A stretch of DNA of 64,000 nucleotides from contig NZ_CBXV010000008.1 of NCBI RefSeq assembly GCF_000820845.2, forward strand, positions 999,215 to 1,063,214. Direction: 5' to 3'. Shown piece by piece: positions 7,321 to 17,983 of this stretch. Below the pieces are notes generated by a model that was given only the letters and a program-made list of their open reading frames with translations, was not told where the DNA came from and did not search any database. This DNA is from Pyrinomonas methylaliphatogenes (lineage in GTDB: Bacteria; Acidobacteriota; Blastocatellia; Pyrinomonadales; Pyrinomonadaceae). Every line of letters begins with the position of its first letter. Position 1 is the stretch's first letter. A program made the translations under genes and the position numbers.

Positions 7321-7689
7321 GTGAGGGGAGTGTCGCCAGCCAAGCGAGAGAGGGTTGTTCGCCGAACATGGGACCGCCGCGCCTTCGCACGTTTGGCTTG
7401 GCTGTTGATCGGCAGTTCGATATTGGTTGCGGGATTCGTTCATGCTGCGGCGCAGCATTTCGCCGCAGTGAGATTGGGGTATGAGGCGGAGTCTTTGCGG
7501 CGGGAGCGCGCGCGTTTGCTCGAAGAACGAAGGCAGCTACTGATCGCGCTCGAGCGCGCCGACTCGCCGCAGGCGATCGAGCGGGCGGCGCGCGCCCAAG
7601 GGTTAGAGCCAGCGCGCGCTTGGCAGGTCAACAGAGCGATAACGCACACCGCCCCCGCGCTAGGGGCGACCTCGACTTTCGGTCCTTGA
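7321..7689 (+). CDS. ftsL: Cell division protein FtsL-like
   Basis: This 122-residue bitopic protein has a basic cytoplasmic N-terminus, one membrane segment (about residues 26-46, LAWLLIGSSILVAGFVHAA) and a periplasmic coiled coil (SLRRERARLLEERRQLLIALERA). It ends with the IERAARAQGLEPA motif seen in FtsL. FtsL joins FtsB and FtsQ at the division site. Sequence conservation is low in this family, so the call relies on topology and its place between rsmH and ftsI. The start is a GTG. Confidence 0.85.
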   Translation: MRGVSPAKRERVVRRTWDRRAFARLAWLLIGSSILVAGFVHAAAQHFAAVRLGYEAESLRRERARLLEERRQLLIALERADSPQAIERAARAQGLEPARAWQVNRAITHTAPALGATSTFGP

Positions 7690-7755
7690 GATGGGCTCGC
7701 TCAAGGCTCTGCGGATCATCGGGCTTCTCGCCAGCGGGCCTGTTCGACGTTTGTA

Positions 7756-9798
7756 GTGCGAGCGATGGGCGTCACGCCAAAGCGGTATGTTATGTTCAGA
7801 GGCTCAGCAGCGCACCGCACATCCGAAGATTCTGTCGTCGCCGGGCGGCGCATGCGGATCGTGCTTGGCGCCTTCATCCTGTGGATGGGCGTAATCGCTG
7901 GGCGTTTGATCTATCTGCAGACATCGCGCCATGAGGAATTGGCTGCGCGCGCGCGCGCGCAACAACTCGTGCAGATCGAAATTGAGCCGTTACGCGGGAC
8001 GATCATCGATCGTCAAGGGCGCGAGCTTGCGCGCAGCATCGAAACTGACTCCTTCTTCGCCGTCCCCGAAGAGATCGAGGATGTTCAAACTGTAGCGCGG
8101 CGCCTCGCCCCCCTGCTTGGCACAGAGATTGGAGCGCTCGCTTCGCGTCTGGAGAGCGCGCGCGCCGAAGGGCGGCGTTTCGTCTGGCTCGCGCGCAAGC
8201 TCGATGCTGAACGCGCCGCTGCCGTGCGCGCGCTTGCGCTGCGTGGCGTCTATGAGCTCAAGGAGCCAAAGCGCTTCTACCCCAATGGCGCTTTGGCCGC
8301 CCATGTGCTCGGTTTCGTCAGCCTGGATGAGGAGGGATTGGCCGGGGTCGAGCGTTTTCACAACGCATCGCTGACCGGGGAAGAGGGGCGAATCTGGATC
8401 GAGCGTGATGCGCATCGTCGCTCTTACGAAAGCTTTGAGGTGGCGGCGCGCGAGGGCAATGAGATCGTCCTCACGCTGGACCAGACGATTCAACATTGGG
8501 CCGAGCAGGCTTTGCAAGAGGCGGTCGAAAGATCGCAAGCGCGCGCCGGAACGGCCATCGTGCTCGATCCCAAGACGGGCGAGATCCTCGCTCTTGCCAA
8601 CGCGCCGACTTTCGATCCCAACGAGGCGCGCGCGCTTCCGCCCGATCGACTGCGCAACGAGGCGTTGCAGAACATCTACGAACCGGGCTCGACCTTCAAG
8701 ATCGTCTCTTTCGCCGCTGCGCTCGAAGAAGGGTTAGCGCGGCCCGATGAAAGGATCGATTGTCAGATGGGCGCGATCGTCGTCGCCGGGCGCACCGTTC
8801 ACGATCATCATCCGTTCGGCATCCTGACGCTTACCGAAGCGCTCGCCAAATCCTCCAACGTTGCGGCGATCAAATTGGGCTTGCGCGTCGGAAGCGCGCG
8901 CTTGTACGAGTACATCCGCCGCTTCGGTTTCGGCGCGAAGACGGGGGTTGAGCTGCCGGGCGAGACCGCCGGACTATTGCGCCCGGTTGAGCGTTGGCAG
9001 CCGAGTTCGATCGGCTCGATCGCCATCGGTCAAGAGATCGGCGTTACCCCGCTGCAAGTCGCCGCGGCTTTTGCCGCCGTAGCAAACGACGGGGTGCGCG
9101 TCGCGCCGCATCTGGTGCGTGAAGTGCGCTCGGGCGATGGTGCGGTCGTCAAACGCGCGCAGCCCGAGGCGCGGCGCGTGATCAGCGCCGAAACTGCGCG
9201 CACCTTGCGCGGGATGCTCGAGATGGTCACGCTCAAGGGGACGGCCCGGCGCGCACAGCTCGACGGCTACACGGCGGCGGGTAAGACCGGGACGGCGCAG
9301 AAAGTCGATCCGCGAACGCACGCTTACTCGAAGACGAAATACGTCGCATCGTTCGTCGGATTTGCTCCCGCGTCGGATCCGCGAGTGGTCATCATCGTCG
9401 TCATCGATGAACCGCGCGGCGCCTATCATGGCGGCGAAGTGGCGGCGCCGGTCTTTCGCGAAATCGCTGAGCGCGTGCTGCCCTACTTGGATGTCGCGCC
9501 TGACGTCATCGGACCAAACCTCGCCGATCAAATGGGCGCGCGCCATTCGGAAGCGCGCGTGCCACAGGTCGCCATCGAACGAAGAGGCGAGATGGTTCTC
9601 GCCCATGCGCAAGGGGCAGGTTTTACGATGCCAGATCTACGCGGACAGAGTCTACGCGACGCGGCGCGCCTTTGCGCGCAGCTCGGCTTGTCTCTCGTCG
9701 CCGATGGCGAGGGGCGCGTGATCGCGCAGGAGCCGGAGGCGGGCGCTGCGGTGCGCGCTGGCGATACGGTGCGCGTCCTTTTCGCGCGCAGCGAATAG
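7756..9798 (+). CDS. ftsI: Septal peptidoglycan transpeptidase FtsI (PBP3) with a C-terminal PASTA domain
   Basis: This protein (680 residues from a GTG; an ATG three codons in is possible) crosslinks septal peptidoglycan. One membrane segment lies near residues 35-55. A dimerisation region starting EPLRGTIIDRQGRELA follows, then the transpeptidase domain. The catalytic motifs are all present: STFK (Ser312, Lys315), SSN (366-368) and KTG (510-512). The last 65 residues form one PASTA domain (FTMPDLRGQSLRDAARLC), which binds muropeptide or beta-lactam-like ligands in other proteins and is common in Gram-positive PBPs. Confidence 0.95.
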   Translation: MRAMGVTPKRYVMFRGSAAHRTSEDSVVAGRRMRIVLGAFILWMGVIAGRLIYLQTSRHEELAARARAQQLVQIEIEPLRGTIIDRQGRELARSIETDSFFAVPEEIEDVQTVARRLAPLLGTEIGALASRLESARAEGRRFVWLARKLDAERAAAVRALALRGVYELKEPKRFYPNGALAAHVLGFVSLDEEGLAGVERFHNASLTGEEGRIWIERDAHRRSYESFEVAAREGNEIVLTLDQTIQHWAEQALQEAVERSQARAGTAIVLDPKTGEILALANAPTFDPNEARALPPDRLRNEALQNIYEPGSTFKIVSFAAALEEGLARPDERIDCQMGAIVVAGRTVHDHHPFGILTLTEALAKSSNVAAIKLGLRVGSARLYEYIRRFGFGAKTGVELPGETAGLLRPVERWQPSSIGSIAIGQEIGVTPLQVAAAFAAVANDGVRVAPHLVREVRSGDGAVVKRAQPEARRVISAETARTLRGMLEMVTLKGTARRAQLDGYTAAGKTGTAQKVDPRTHAYSKTKYVASFVGFAPASDPRVVIIVVIDEPRGAYHGGEVAAPVFREIAERVLPYLDVAPDVIGPNLADQMGARHSEARVPQVAIERRGEMVLAHAQGAGFTMPDLRGQSLRDAARLCAQLGLSLVADGEGRVIAQEPEAGAAVRAGDTVRVLFARSE

Positions 9799-9848
9799 GG
9801 GCGCTTCTGGTTTGCACGACTTCGCAAACTTCGTGGCGGGCACGATCC

Positions 9849-10052
9849 ATGGCTTACAACGCGCAGGATAAAACGGATCACGAGGAGTTAAAGCGGCGAA
9901 TCAGCGATTGTCGCGCGCGCTTGCGGCGCGCGCGCGTCATGAGAAGGCGAGCGGAGGAGCGAATCGAGGCGCGGCTGATTAAGCGGTCGATCGATGAAGA
10001 GCTTCGATGCGAAAACGGCGAGATGTTGATCGCCATTACCGTGCTACAGTGA
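9849..10052 (+). CDS. Small Arg-rich helical protein of unknown function in the murE position
   Basis: This 67-residue reading frame encodes a strongly charged, probably fully helical protein with many Arg and Glu residues (CRARLRRARVMRRRAEERIEARL). I do not recognise a family. It occupies the gap where murE lies in most division clusters. No strong ribosome binding site is seen, so expression is uncertain. It may be a genuine small protein or a chance open frame in GC-rich DNA. Confidence 0.4.
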   Translation: MAYNAQDKTDHEELKRRISDCRARLRRARVMRRRAEERIEARLIKRSIDEELRCENGEMLIAITVLQ

Positions 10053-10119
10053 TGGGCGAGATCGATTCGGTCCATCGAGTCAGAGGCGTGGCGGATGACT
10101 TGAAACGAAGGGGAGCAAA

Positions 10120-11628
10120 GTGAGGCTCGACGAAGCAGCGCGATTGATGGGCGCGGACGCACCGCGCGATGCACCGCTCGATGTGGCGATCGCCGGGTTC
10201 GCGGTCGATTCGCGCGCCATCGAACCGGGCCATCTCTTCTTCGCGCTGTCGCCGGAGGACTACCGCCGCCACTATTTCACGGCGACGAGTTTCACCGACG
10301 CTCATCGGTTCATCCCGGAAGCGTTCGCGCGCGGCGCCGTCGGCGCGGTCGCGCGGCGCGCGCGGGTTGTCGGCGACGGCGAACTTGAGCGTTTCGCCGA
10401 TCGGTTGCTGCTCGTCGAAGACGTGATCGAAGCGTTGCAGAAGCTCGCGCATGGCGTCGTCCGTAACTGGGGCGGGCCAGTAGTCGCCATCGCCGGAAGC
10501 GCTGGCAAGACGACGACCAAAGATCTGACAGCGCTCGTGTTGCAAACCGCCGGCAAGCGCGTCGTCAAAAGCATAAAGAACTTCAACAACGAACTCGGCG
10601 TGCCGCTCTCCATCCTGCAGATGGAATCTGGCGGGCGCACGCCGAACGATTTCGATGTCGCCGTCATCGAGATGGGAACTTCGATGCCGGGGGAGCTGGA
10701 GCGTCTAGCGCAGATCGCGCCACCGAAGATCGCCGTCGAAGTTTGCGTCGGGCCGGAGCATCTTGAGTTTCTCGGCACGATTGAAGACGTGGCGCGCGAA
10801 GAGAGCGCTCTCGTGCGGCACATCCGTCCGGGCGGCGTCGCCATACTCAACGCCGATGACCCGTGGGTCATGTGGATGGCCCAGTTTCATCGGGGGCCGC
10901 GCATGACCTTCGGCATCAGGGAGCGGGCCGATGTTTCGGCGACTGAGATCGAGGCGCTCGATCTGGATCGCCTGCGCTTCCGTCTGCAAACGCCGCGCGG
11001 GCGCGTCTGGGCCGAACTCCCGTTGGCGGGACGGCATAATCTGTCGAACGCGCTGGCGGCGGCGGCGGTCGCCACTTGTTTCGAGATCGCGCCAGAGTTG
11101 ATCGCCGAGGCTTTTGCGCGCGCGCGTCCGTCCGAGATGCGCGGCGAAATTTTGCGTTTCGCTCAGGGATTCACCGTGATCGACGACTCTTACAACTCGA
11201 ACCCGGCTTCGCTGCTCGCCATGGCGCGCGCCGTTGCAGAGGCGGACGCCAAACGGCGCATCATCGTCGCCGGCGAGATGTTAGAGCTCGGGCCGAAAGC
11301 GGCTGAGCTGCATCGCGAGGCCGGGCGCGAGATCGCCGGACTGCCGATCGATGTTTTGTGGGGCGTGCGCGGACTGGCTGAAGAATTGGTTAGCGGGGCG
11401 CGCGCATCGGGCATGAAAGAAGCCCGCTTCTTCGCTTCAGTTGACGACGCGGCGCAAGCTCTGCGTGCCGAATTGCGTTCCGGCGATCTCGTTCTGATCA
11501 AAGGCTCGCGCGGCGTGCGAACCGATCGGATCGTCACGGCTTTGAAGGAGAGTTTCGCGTTGGAAGGCGAAGACGCATTGCATACGGATGGCGGCGCAAA
11601 GTGGCGGTTTGAATTGAAAGGCGAGTGA
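10120..11628 (+). CDS. murF: UDP-MurNAc-tripeptide-D-Ala-D-Ala ligase
   Basis: MurF adds D-Ala-D-Ala to the UDP-MurNAc-tripeptide, the last cytoplasmic step of precursor assembly. The 502-residue protein has the three Mur domains. The N-terminal substrate domain has [14 protein letters not shown], the ATP loop is [10 protein letters not shown] (about 126-135), and [18 protein letters not shown] and [12 protein letters not shown] are all MurF signatures. The start is a GTG preceded by GGGAG. Murein ligase genes murE and murB are not in the window. Confidence 0.97.
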   Translation: MRLDEAARLMGADAPRDAPLDVAIAGFAVDSRAIEPGHLFFALSPEDYRRHYFTATSFTDAHRFIPEAFARGAVGAVARRARVVGDGELERFADRLLLVEDVIEALQKLAHGVVRNWGGPVVAIAGSAGKTTTKDLTALVLQTAGKRVVKSIKNFNNELGVPLSILQMESGGRTPNDFDVAVIEMGTSMPGELERLAQIAPPKIAVEVCVGPEHLEFLGTIEDVAREESALVRHIRPGGVAILNADDPWVMWMAQFHRGPRMTFGIRERADVSATEIEALDLDRLRFRLQTPRGRVWAELPLAGRHNLSNALAAAAVATCFEIAPELIAEAFARARPSEMRGEILRFAQGFTVIDDSYNSNPASLLAMARAVAEADAKRRIIVAGEMLELGPKAAELHREAGREIAGLPIDVLWGVRGLAEELVSGARASGMKEARFFASVDDAAQALRAELRSGDLVLIKGSRGVRTDRIVTALKESFALEGEDALHTDGGAKWRFELKGE

Positions 11629-11638
11629 GCGGAAGGCG

Positions 11639-12772
11639 ATGTTCTACTACCTCTTTTATGAGTGGCTCTACCGCAGCCTGCAGGCGCATGAGGAGTCGTA
11701 TTTCGTCAAGGCGCTCAACGTCTTTCAATACATCACGTTTCGCACGGCCTATGCTGCCGTGACGGCGTTGGTGCTTTCGCTTCTATTGGGCAAGCCCGTG
11801 ATCAGATGGTTACGCGAATGGAACATCGGGCAGCAGATTCGCCAGGAAGGGCCACAGTGGCACATGTCGAAGCGGAACACGCCGACGATGGGCGGTGTGC
11901 TCATCATCGGTTCGGTCATCGTTTCGACTCTGCTGTGGGGGCGTTTAGATAAGCTTTACGTCTGGATCGCATTGGTGGCGACGACGCTCTTTGCGGCGAT
12001 CGGCTTTTTGGATGACTACTTGAAGGTCAAGCGGCGTCAAAGCCTTGGGTTGACCGGGCGGCAGAAGCTGCTGGGACAGCTGCTCGTCGCCCTCTTGGTG
12101 TGGGGCGTACTCTACTGCTGTACGGAGTACACGTGGAACGTCAACGTGCCGTTCTTCAAGGCGACGGCCGATCCGAACCCGCGCACGAGCATCAGTTACA
12201 TCGGGCCTTATCTTTACCTGCCGTTTATCGTGCTCGTGTTGCTGGGCACGTCGAATGCGGTGAACTTGACCGATGGTCTGGATGGGCTGGCGATCAGCGT
12301 CACGTTCATCGCGATGGCCGCTTTGACGGCTTTCACCTATGTGACGGGGCACGCCGGGTTTGCCAGCTACTTAGGTTTGACGCACCGGCCCGAAGTCGCC
12401 GAGTTGACTGTCTTCTGCGGCGCGATGGCTGGCGCGAGTCTAGGGTTCCTGTGGTACAACGCGCCGCCTGCGGAAGTCTTCATGGGCGATGTCGGCAGTC
12501 TCGCCATCGGCGGCGCGATCGGCACCGTGGCCGTATTGACCAAACAGGAGTTCATGCTCTTGATGGTCGGCGGCGTCTTCGTCATCGAAGCGCTTTCCGT
12601 GATGTTGCAGGTCTTTTCGTTTAAAACGACGCGGCGGCGCATCTTCAAAATGGCGCCGCTTCATCACCATTTCGAGATGCTCGGGTGGCGCGAATCGAAG
12701 GTCGTCTTTCGCTTTCTGATTCTGGCGATCCTCTTCGCGCTGCTTAGCCTTTCGACCTTGAAGTTGCGTTGA
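11639..12772 (+). CDS. mraY: Phospho-MurNAc-pentapeptide translocase
   Basis: MraY transfers phospho-MurNAc-pentapeptide to undecaprenyl phosphate, forming lipid I at the inner membrane. The 377-residue polytopic protein has the family motifs [50 protein letters not shown] and [12 protein letters not shown]. These supply the catalytic aspartates and the magnesium/UDP site. Length and topology are normal. It follows murF by 10 bp. Confidence 0.98.
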   Translation: MFYYLFYEWLYRSLQAHEESYFVKALNVFQYITFRTAYAAVTALVLSLLLGKPVIRWLREWNIGQQIRQEGPQWHMSKRNTPTMGGVLIIGSVIVSTLLWGRLDKLYVWIALVATTLFAAIGFLDDYLKVKRRQSLGLTGRQKLLGQLLVALLVWGVLYCCTEYTWNVNVPFFKATADPNPRTSISYIGPYLYLPFIVLVLLGTSNAVNLTDGLDGLAISVTFIAMAALTAFTYVTGHAGFASYLGLTHRPEVAELTVFCGAMAGASLGFLWYNAPPAEVFMGDVGSLAIGGAIGTVAVLTKQEFMLLMVGGVFVIEALSVMLQVFSFKTTRRRIFKMAPLHHHFEMLGWRESKVVFRFLILAILFALLSLSTLKLR

Positions 12773-12774
12773 CG

Positions 12775-14160
12775 ATGGAGCTTGCGGGTAAAAAGGCGCT
12801 GGTCATCGGGGCCGGGCGGAGCGGCACGGCGGCGGCGCGTTTTCTCGCAGAGCGCGGCGCGCGCGTTGCGCTCAATGACCGCAAGCCGCTTGAAGAATGG
12901 AGCGCCGAGGCGCGCGCGCTCGAAAGCGCAGGCGTGAAGCTGTTTTCGGGCGATGTGCCGCAGTGGATGCTGGACCACGCGGATCTGCTCGTCGTCAGTC
13001 CGGGCGTGCCGACCAAGAGCATCGCGGTGCGCTATGCCGAACGGGCCGGCGTCGAGATCGTCGGCGAAGTCGAGCTCGCTTATCGTTTCTTACGCGGACG
13101 GTTGGTCGCCATCACGGGCACCAATGGCAAGACGACGACCACGGCGCTCGTCGGCCAATTGCTCGCAGACGCAGGGTTCCATGTGCAAGTGGGCGGCAAC
13201 ATCGGCACGCCGCTCATTTCGCTCGTCGAAACGTCGCGCGATGACGGCTGGACCGTCGCTGAAATCTCCAGCTTTCAGCTTGAGACGACCGACCTGTTTC
13301 ATCCGCACGTGGCCGCCGTCTTGAACGTCACGCCGGACCACATGGATCGCTACGAGACGTTCAACGATTACGCCGCCGCTAAGCACCGCATCTTCCGCCG
13401 GCAGACGGAAGATGATTGGGCCGTGCTCAACGCCGACGACGAAACGGTTTCATCGTGGGCATCGGGGCTCTGTGCGCGCGTCCTCTGGTTCAGCCGGCGG
13501 CGCGAAGTCGAGCGCGGGATCTTCTTGCGCGGAAGGACGCTGATCGCGCGCTTCGATGAGGGCGAAAGAGAGCTTCTGGCGGTGGACGAATTGAGCTTGC
13601 GCGGCGCGCACAACGTCGAAAACGTGATGGCCGCTCTGTGCATGGGGCGCGCGTGCGGCGCACCTTTCGAGACGATGTGCGACACGGTGCGCCGTTTTCG
13701 CGGCGTCGAGCATCGTCTCGAACTGGTCGCCGAGATCGAAGGCGTCCGTTTCTATAACGATTCCAAGGCGACCAACGTCGATGCGGCGGTGAAGGCTTTC
13801 GAAGCCTTCAGCGAAGACGGTGGGCGCATCGTCGCCATCATGGGCGGGCGCGGCAAAGGCGCACCCTACGCGCCGCTTGCGCCGTTAATTGAGAGCCGAG
13901 CGCGCGCCCTTGTGCTCATCGGCGAAGATGCCGATCGCATCGCGCGAGAACTCGGGCCGTTTGCGCCAGCCGTCGAACGCGCCGCGGATATGTGCGATGC
14001 GGTCGCACGCGCGTTTCGCCTAGCGCAGCCCGGCGACATAGTTTTGCTCGCTCCGGCGTGCGCCAGCTACGACATGTTCGCCGATTTCGAGGATCGCGGG
14101 CGGAAGTTCAAAGAGGCGGTGAGGGGGCTGATCGGGAAGGAATCCGTCGAGGCGCGCTGA
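12775..14160 (+). CDS. murD: UDP-MurNAc-L-alanine:D-glutamate ligase
   Basis: MurD adds D-Glu to UDP-MurNAc-L-Ala. The protein of about 461 residues begins MELAGKKALVIGAGRSGTAAARFL, with a Rossmann-like domain. The ATP loop is ITGTNGKTTTTALVG, and NVTPDHMDRY and YNDSKATNVDA are MurD motifs. A TTG two codons upstream (12769) overlaps the mraY stop; I prefer the ATG at 12775. The spacing indicates one transcript with mraY. Confidence 0.97.
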   Translation: MELAGKKALVIGAGRSGTAAARFLAERGARVALNDRKPLEEWSAEARALESAGVKLFSGDVPQWMLDHADLLVVSPGVPTKSIAVRYAERAGVEIVGEVELAYRFLRGRLVAITGTNGKTTTTALVGQLLADAGFHVQVGGNIGTPLISLVETSRDDGWTVAEISSFQLETTDLFHPHVAAVLNVTPDHMDRYETFNDYAAAKHRIFRRQTEDDWAVLNADDETVSSWASGLCARVLWFSRRREVERGIFLRGRTLIARFDEGERELLAVDELSLRGAHNVENVMAALCMGRACGAPFETMCDTVRRFRGVEHRLELVAEIEGVRFYNDSKATNVDAAVKAFEAFSEDGGRIVAIMGGRGKGAPYAPLAPLIESRARALVLIGEDADRIARELGPFAPAVERAADMCDAVARAFRLAQPGDIVLLAPACASYDMFADFEDRGRKFKEAVRGLIGKESVEAR

Positions 14161-14198
14161 ACTGGACCAGCGCGCTGGGCGTTTCGTGAGGATGGGCG

Positions 14199-15389
14199 AT
14201 GTCACGACGTTGGCAAGTAGATGAATGGCTGTTCGCCGCGGCAGTTGGCCTGACGCTCTTCGGCGTCGTGATGGTTTACAGCGCCTCGGCCTTCGTCGCG
14301 ATGGAGGAACAGCACAACCCGGCCCACTATCTCTTGCGGCAGGGGTTGTGGGCGGCGATCGGTTTGAGCGTGATGATCGCCGCCATGCGGTTCGACTACG
14401 AGCATTTGAACGACGGGTTCATCGTTTACGGGGCGCTTCTGTTCGTCTGCGCGTTGCTTCTCGCCGTGTTCGCTTTCCCGCGCGTTAACGGCGCGCACCG
14501 CTGGATCAGGCTCTTCGGCTTTTCGGTGCAGCCGTCGGAGGTGGCGAAATTCGCGCTCGTCCTCTTTCTCGCTCATCGGTTCGGGCGCGGCGGGGAAGAA
14601 GGGTCTTTGAAAACTTTCGTCTCGGTTCTCGCCGTGACCGGCCTGTTGGCCCTTTTGATCGTCATCGAGCCGGATCTGGGAACGGCTTCGATGCTGGTTG
14701 CGACGTGCTGGATCATCTGTTTCGCTGCCGGCGTGCGTTTGCGCTATCTCTTTGCGCTCCTCCTCCCGGCGGCGATCGGATTCACTCTGTTGTTGCTATT
14801 CGTCCCGTGGCGCATGCGGCGGTTAATGGCGTTTCTCGATCCGTGGGCCGATCCGCAAGGGGCGGGCTATCAGGTGGTCCAGTCGCTCATCGGCATCGGT
14901 TCCGGCGGGATTCACGGTTTGGGGTTCGCGCAGGGGCGACAGAAGATGTTCTTCCTGCCTTTGGCCCATTCGGATTTCATCTTCGCCATCATCGGCGAAG
15001 AATTAGGATTGGTCGGCGCGCTCGCGGTGTTGGCGGCTTTCGCGCTCTTCGGTTGGCGCGGCGTGCGTGCGGCGCTTCGCGCGCCAGATCGCTTCGGGAT
15101 GCTGCTCGGGCTCGGCATCGTCGCGCAGGTTTTGACGCAAGCGCTCTTCAATATGAGCGTCGTTTTGGGGCTCGTCCCGACCAAGGGCATCCCGTTGCCG
15201 TTCGTCTCTTACGGCGGCTCATCGCTCGTCCCGTTGCTCTTTTCGGTCGGCGTGCTGCTCAATATTTCGTCTCGAGCGCGCGGTCGCGCTGATCGTTACG
15301 GGCGTTTCGGCGAAGCTTGGGAAGTGGCCTCCGGTTCTTTGAAAACTCAACCGCGGATACCGTTGCGATGGCAGATCAGAGGGTCGTGA
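14199..15389 (+). CDS. ftsW: Septal peptidoglycan polymerase FtsW
   Basis: FtsW is the SEDS-family glycosyltransferase that works with FtsI at the septum. The 396-residue protein has about ten membrane segments and the SEDS motifs: FPRVNGAHRWI, FSVQPSEVAKFA, EPDLGTAS, GYQVVQSLIGIGSGGIHGLGFAQG, LPLAHSDFIFAIIGEELG and FVSYGGSSL. The cytoplasmic C-terminus carries an Arg-rich tail. It lies between murD and murG as in canonical clusters. Confidence 0.97.
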   Translation: MSRRWQVDEWLFAAAVGLTLFGVVMVYSASAFVAMEEQHNPAHYLLRQGLWAAIGLSVMIAAMRFDYEHLNDGFIVYGALLFVCALLLAVFAFPRVNGAHRWIRLFGFSVQPSEVAKFALVLFLAHRFGRGGEEGSLKTFVSVLAVTGLLALLIVIEPDLGTASMLVATCWIICFAAGVRLRYLFALLLPAAIGFTLLLLFVPWRMRRLMAFLDPWADPQGAGYQVVQSLIGIGSGGIHGLGFAQGRQKMFFLPLAHSDFIFAIIGEELGLVGALAVLAAFALFGWRGVRAALRAPDRFGMLLGLGIVAQVLTQALFNMSVVLGLVPTKGIPLPFVSYGGSSLVPLLFSVGVLLNISSRARGRADRYGRFGEAWEVASGSLKTQPRIPLRWQIRGS

Positions 15390-15391
15390 GG

Positions 15392-16480
15392 ATGCGCGTC
15401 ATGATCGCTGCCGGAGGGACGGGCGGACACATCTATCCGGGCATCGCGGTGGCGAAAGAGATCTTGCGGCGCGATCCGCGCGCCCGCATACGTTTCGTCG
15501 GCACGCGCCGCGGGCTCGAAGCGCGCATCGTCGCGCACGCCGGATTCGATCTCGATTTCATCGAGATCGGCGGATTAAAGGCGGTCGGGCTCCGGGCGCG
15601 CGCGCGTAGCCTCTGGCAGTTGCCGTCGAGCTTTCTGGCGGCACGACGCTTGATCGCGGCTTTCGCCCCCGACGTCGTCATCGGCACGGGCGGATATGTG
15701 ACCGGACCGGTGCTGCTTGCCGCGTGGTCGCGGCGCGTGCCGACGCTCGTGATGGAGTCGAACGCGCTGCCCGGCTGGACCAATCGAGTGCTGGCGCGCT
15801 TTGTGGATGCGGCGGCGGTGACGTTCGCGGAATCGCTTCGGTTCTTTCGCGGCAAAGGGGTGGTGACGGGCAATCCCGTGCGACCGGAGTTCTTTGACAT
15901 TCCGCCGAAAAGGCGCGATCCTTCTCGTTTTTCGCTGCTCGTCTTCGGCGGCTCGCAAGGCGCGCGCGCGATCAATCAAGCGATGGTCGCCGCGCTCGAT
16001 CGTCTGGCGGAAAGACGGGCAGTGCTGCGCATCAGGCATCAGACGGGCGACGCCGATTACGACTGGGTGCGCGCTGAATATGAACGCAAAGGGTGGCGCG
16101 ATCGATGCGACATCAGGCGTTACATTGATGACATGGTGGCCGCTTTCGCCGAAGCCGATCTCATCATCTGTCGTGCCGGCGCGACGACGACGGCGGAACT
16201 GGTCGCCGCTGGCAAAGCTGCGATCATGATCCCGTTTCCGTTCGCGGCGGACGATCATCAGCGGCGCAACGCCGAGGCGCTGGAAAAGGCGGGAGCCGCG
16301 CGGATGATCCTGCAGAAGGATTTGAGTGGCGAAAGTTTGGCGAATGAGATCGGCAAGTTGATGGACCATCCGGAGCGCATCACGGCGATGGAAGAGGCGA
16401 GCCGGAAGTTGGCGCGCCGCGACGCGGCGGCGCGGATAGTCGATTTGGTGGAGAGATTGATCAAAGAGCGCAAGGTTTGA
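15392..16480 (+). CDS. murG: UDP-GlcNAc:lipid I GlcNAc transferase
   Basis: MurG makes lipid II from lipid I on the cytoplasmic membrane face. The protein (362 residues) starts [21 protein letters not shown], the glycine-rich lipid-I site, and contains [23 protein letters not shown] and [31 protein letters not shown], the UDP-GlcNAc site. I chose the ATG at 15392 because of the AGAGGG about 8 bases upstream; an ATG at 15368 inside ftsW is less likely. Confidence 0.97.
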   Translation: MRVMIAAGGTGGHIYPGIAVAKEILRRDPRARIRFVGTRRGLEARIVAHAGFDLDFIEIGGLKAVGLRARARSLWQLPSSFLAARRLIAAFAPDVVIGTGGYVTGPVLLAAWSRRVPTLVMESNALPGWTNRVLARFVDAAAVTFAESLRFFRGKGVVTGNPVRPEFFDIPPKRRDPSRFSLLVFGGSQGARAINQAMVAALDRLAERRAVLRIRHQTGDADYDWVRAEYERKGWRDRCDIRRYIDDMVAAFAEADLIICRAGATTTAELVAAGKAAIMIPFPFAADDHQRRNAEALEKAGAARMILQKDLSGESLANEIGKLMDHPERITAMEEASRKLARRDAAARIVDLVERLIKERKV

Positions 16481-16548
16481 TTTGGTCGGCCTCGTGTGAT
16501 GAAGATAATTGTGCTAGAGACGGCCATCTTGATCGGGCGGTGAAAGAG

Positions 16549-17949
16549 ATGTTTCGGCGCATCCAACATGTGCATTTAGTTGGCGTTGGCGGGAGCGGGA
16601 TGTCCGGCATCGCCGAGGTCTTGGTCAACTTAGGGTTTCGCGTCTCCGGCTCCGATTTGAAACGCTCGGAGGTGATCGAGCGTCTGGAACGGTTGGGCGT
16701 GAAGTTCTACGAAGGGCACGCGCCGGAGCACGTCGGCGATGCGCAAGTCGTCGTTCGCTCGAGCGCCGTGCGCGACGACAACCCAGAGATCGTCGAGGCG
16801 CGGCGTCGATTGATTCCGGTTATCCCGCGCGCCGAGATGCTCGCCGAGTTGATGCGCCTGAAGCCCCATACGGTGGCGGTCGCCGGATCGCACGGCAAGA
16901 CGACGACCACTTCGATGATCGCGACGGTTCTCGGTCAAGCTGGGCTCGATCCGACGGTGATCGTCGGCGGCATCGTCAAAGCTTTCGGCTCGAACGCGCG
17001 GCTCGGTAAGAGCGATTTGATGGTCGTCGAAGCGGATGAAAGCGATCGTTCGTTCCTCTTACTGACGCCAACCATTGCCGTGGTGACGAACATCGATCGC
17101 GAACACATGGATCACTACCGTGATATGGCTGACGTGCGCACTTGTTTCACCGATTTCGTCAACAAAGTGCCTTTCTACGGCGCGGTGGTGTTGTGTCTTG
17201 ACGATCCGCACGTGCAGGCGATCATCCCGCAGGTCGAGCGGCGGCGCATTACCTACGGGTTGAGCGCGCAGGCCGACATCTCGGCCCATGCGATCCAGTT
17301 CAATGACCGTTTCGGTTCGCGTTTCGCCGTCTGGCGCAACGGCGTGCCGATGGGTGAAGTCGAATTGCGCGTGCCCGGACTACATAACGTCTACAATGCG
17401 CTCGCTGCTGTCGCCGTCGGCTTCGAGTGGGGCGTTCCCTTCGACGCCATCGCGCGTGCGCTCGGTGAATTCACCGGGGTCCAGCGGCGCTTCCAGTTCA
17501 AAGGCGAAGTCGCGGGCGTGCTCGTCGTCGATGATTATGGCCACCATCCGACCGAGATACGAGCGACGCTCAAGGCGGCGAAATCGGGATCCGAAGGGCG
17601 CCGGATCGTCGTGCTCTTTCAACCGCATCGTTACACGCGCACGCATGATTTGATGGACGAATTCGCGCGTTCGTTCAACAACGCCGACGTGTTGCTCGTG
17701 ACGGATATCTACGCGGCAGGCGAAGATCCAATCGAAGGCGTCACGGCGGAAGCGTTAACCGAAGCGATCAAACGTTTCGGTCATAAGGACGCGCGCTATG
17801 TTGGGCCGCTCGATCTGGCCGCCGACGCTCTGCTCGAAGAGGTTCGCGAAGGCGATATGGTCATCACTTTAGGGGCGGGCAACGTCTATCGGGCCGGCGA
17901 ACGTTTGCTTCAGATGTTGGAGGGGCGAAGTCGCCACCGCGCGCCTTGA
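16549..17949 (+). CDS. murC: UDP-MurNAc:L-alanine ligase
   Basis: MurC attaches the first L-Ala to UDP-MurNAc. The protein (466 residues from the ATG at 16549; GTG at 16540 also possible) has the motifs [55 protein letters not shown] and the C-terminal [10 protein letters not shown]. In many clusters murB and ddl follow murC; here ftsQ comes directly next. Confidence 0.97.
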   Translation: MFRRIQHVHLVGVGGSGMSGIAEVLVNLGFRVSGSDLKRSEVIERLERLGVKFYEGHAPEHVGDAQVVVRSSAVRDDNPEIVEARRRLIPVIPRAEMLAELMRLKPHTVAVAGSHGKTTTTSMIATVLGQAGLDPTVIVGGIVKAFGSNARLGKSDLMVVEADESDRSFLLLTPTIAVVTNIDREHMDHYRDMADVRTCFTDFVNKVPFYGAVVLCLDDPHVQAIIPQVERRRITYGLSAQADISAHAIQFNDRFGSRFAVWRNGVPMGEVELRVPGLHNVYNALAAVAVGFEWGVPFDAIARALGEFTGVQRRFQFKGEVAGVLVVDDYGHHPTEIRATLKAAKSGSEGRRIVVLFQPHRYTRTHDLMDEFARSFNNADVLLVTDIYAAGEDPIEGVTAEALTEAIKRFGHKDARYVGPLDLAADALLEEVREGDMVITLGAGNVYRAGERLLQMLEGRSRHRAP

Positions 17950-17983
17950 GGCGCGACTTTCTGAGGAGGATGAGGGAGCAGCG

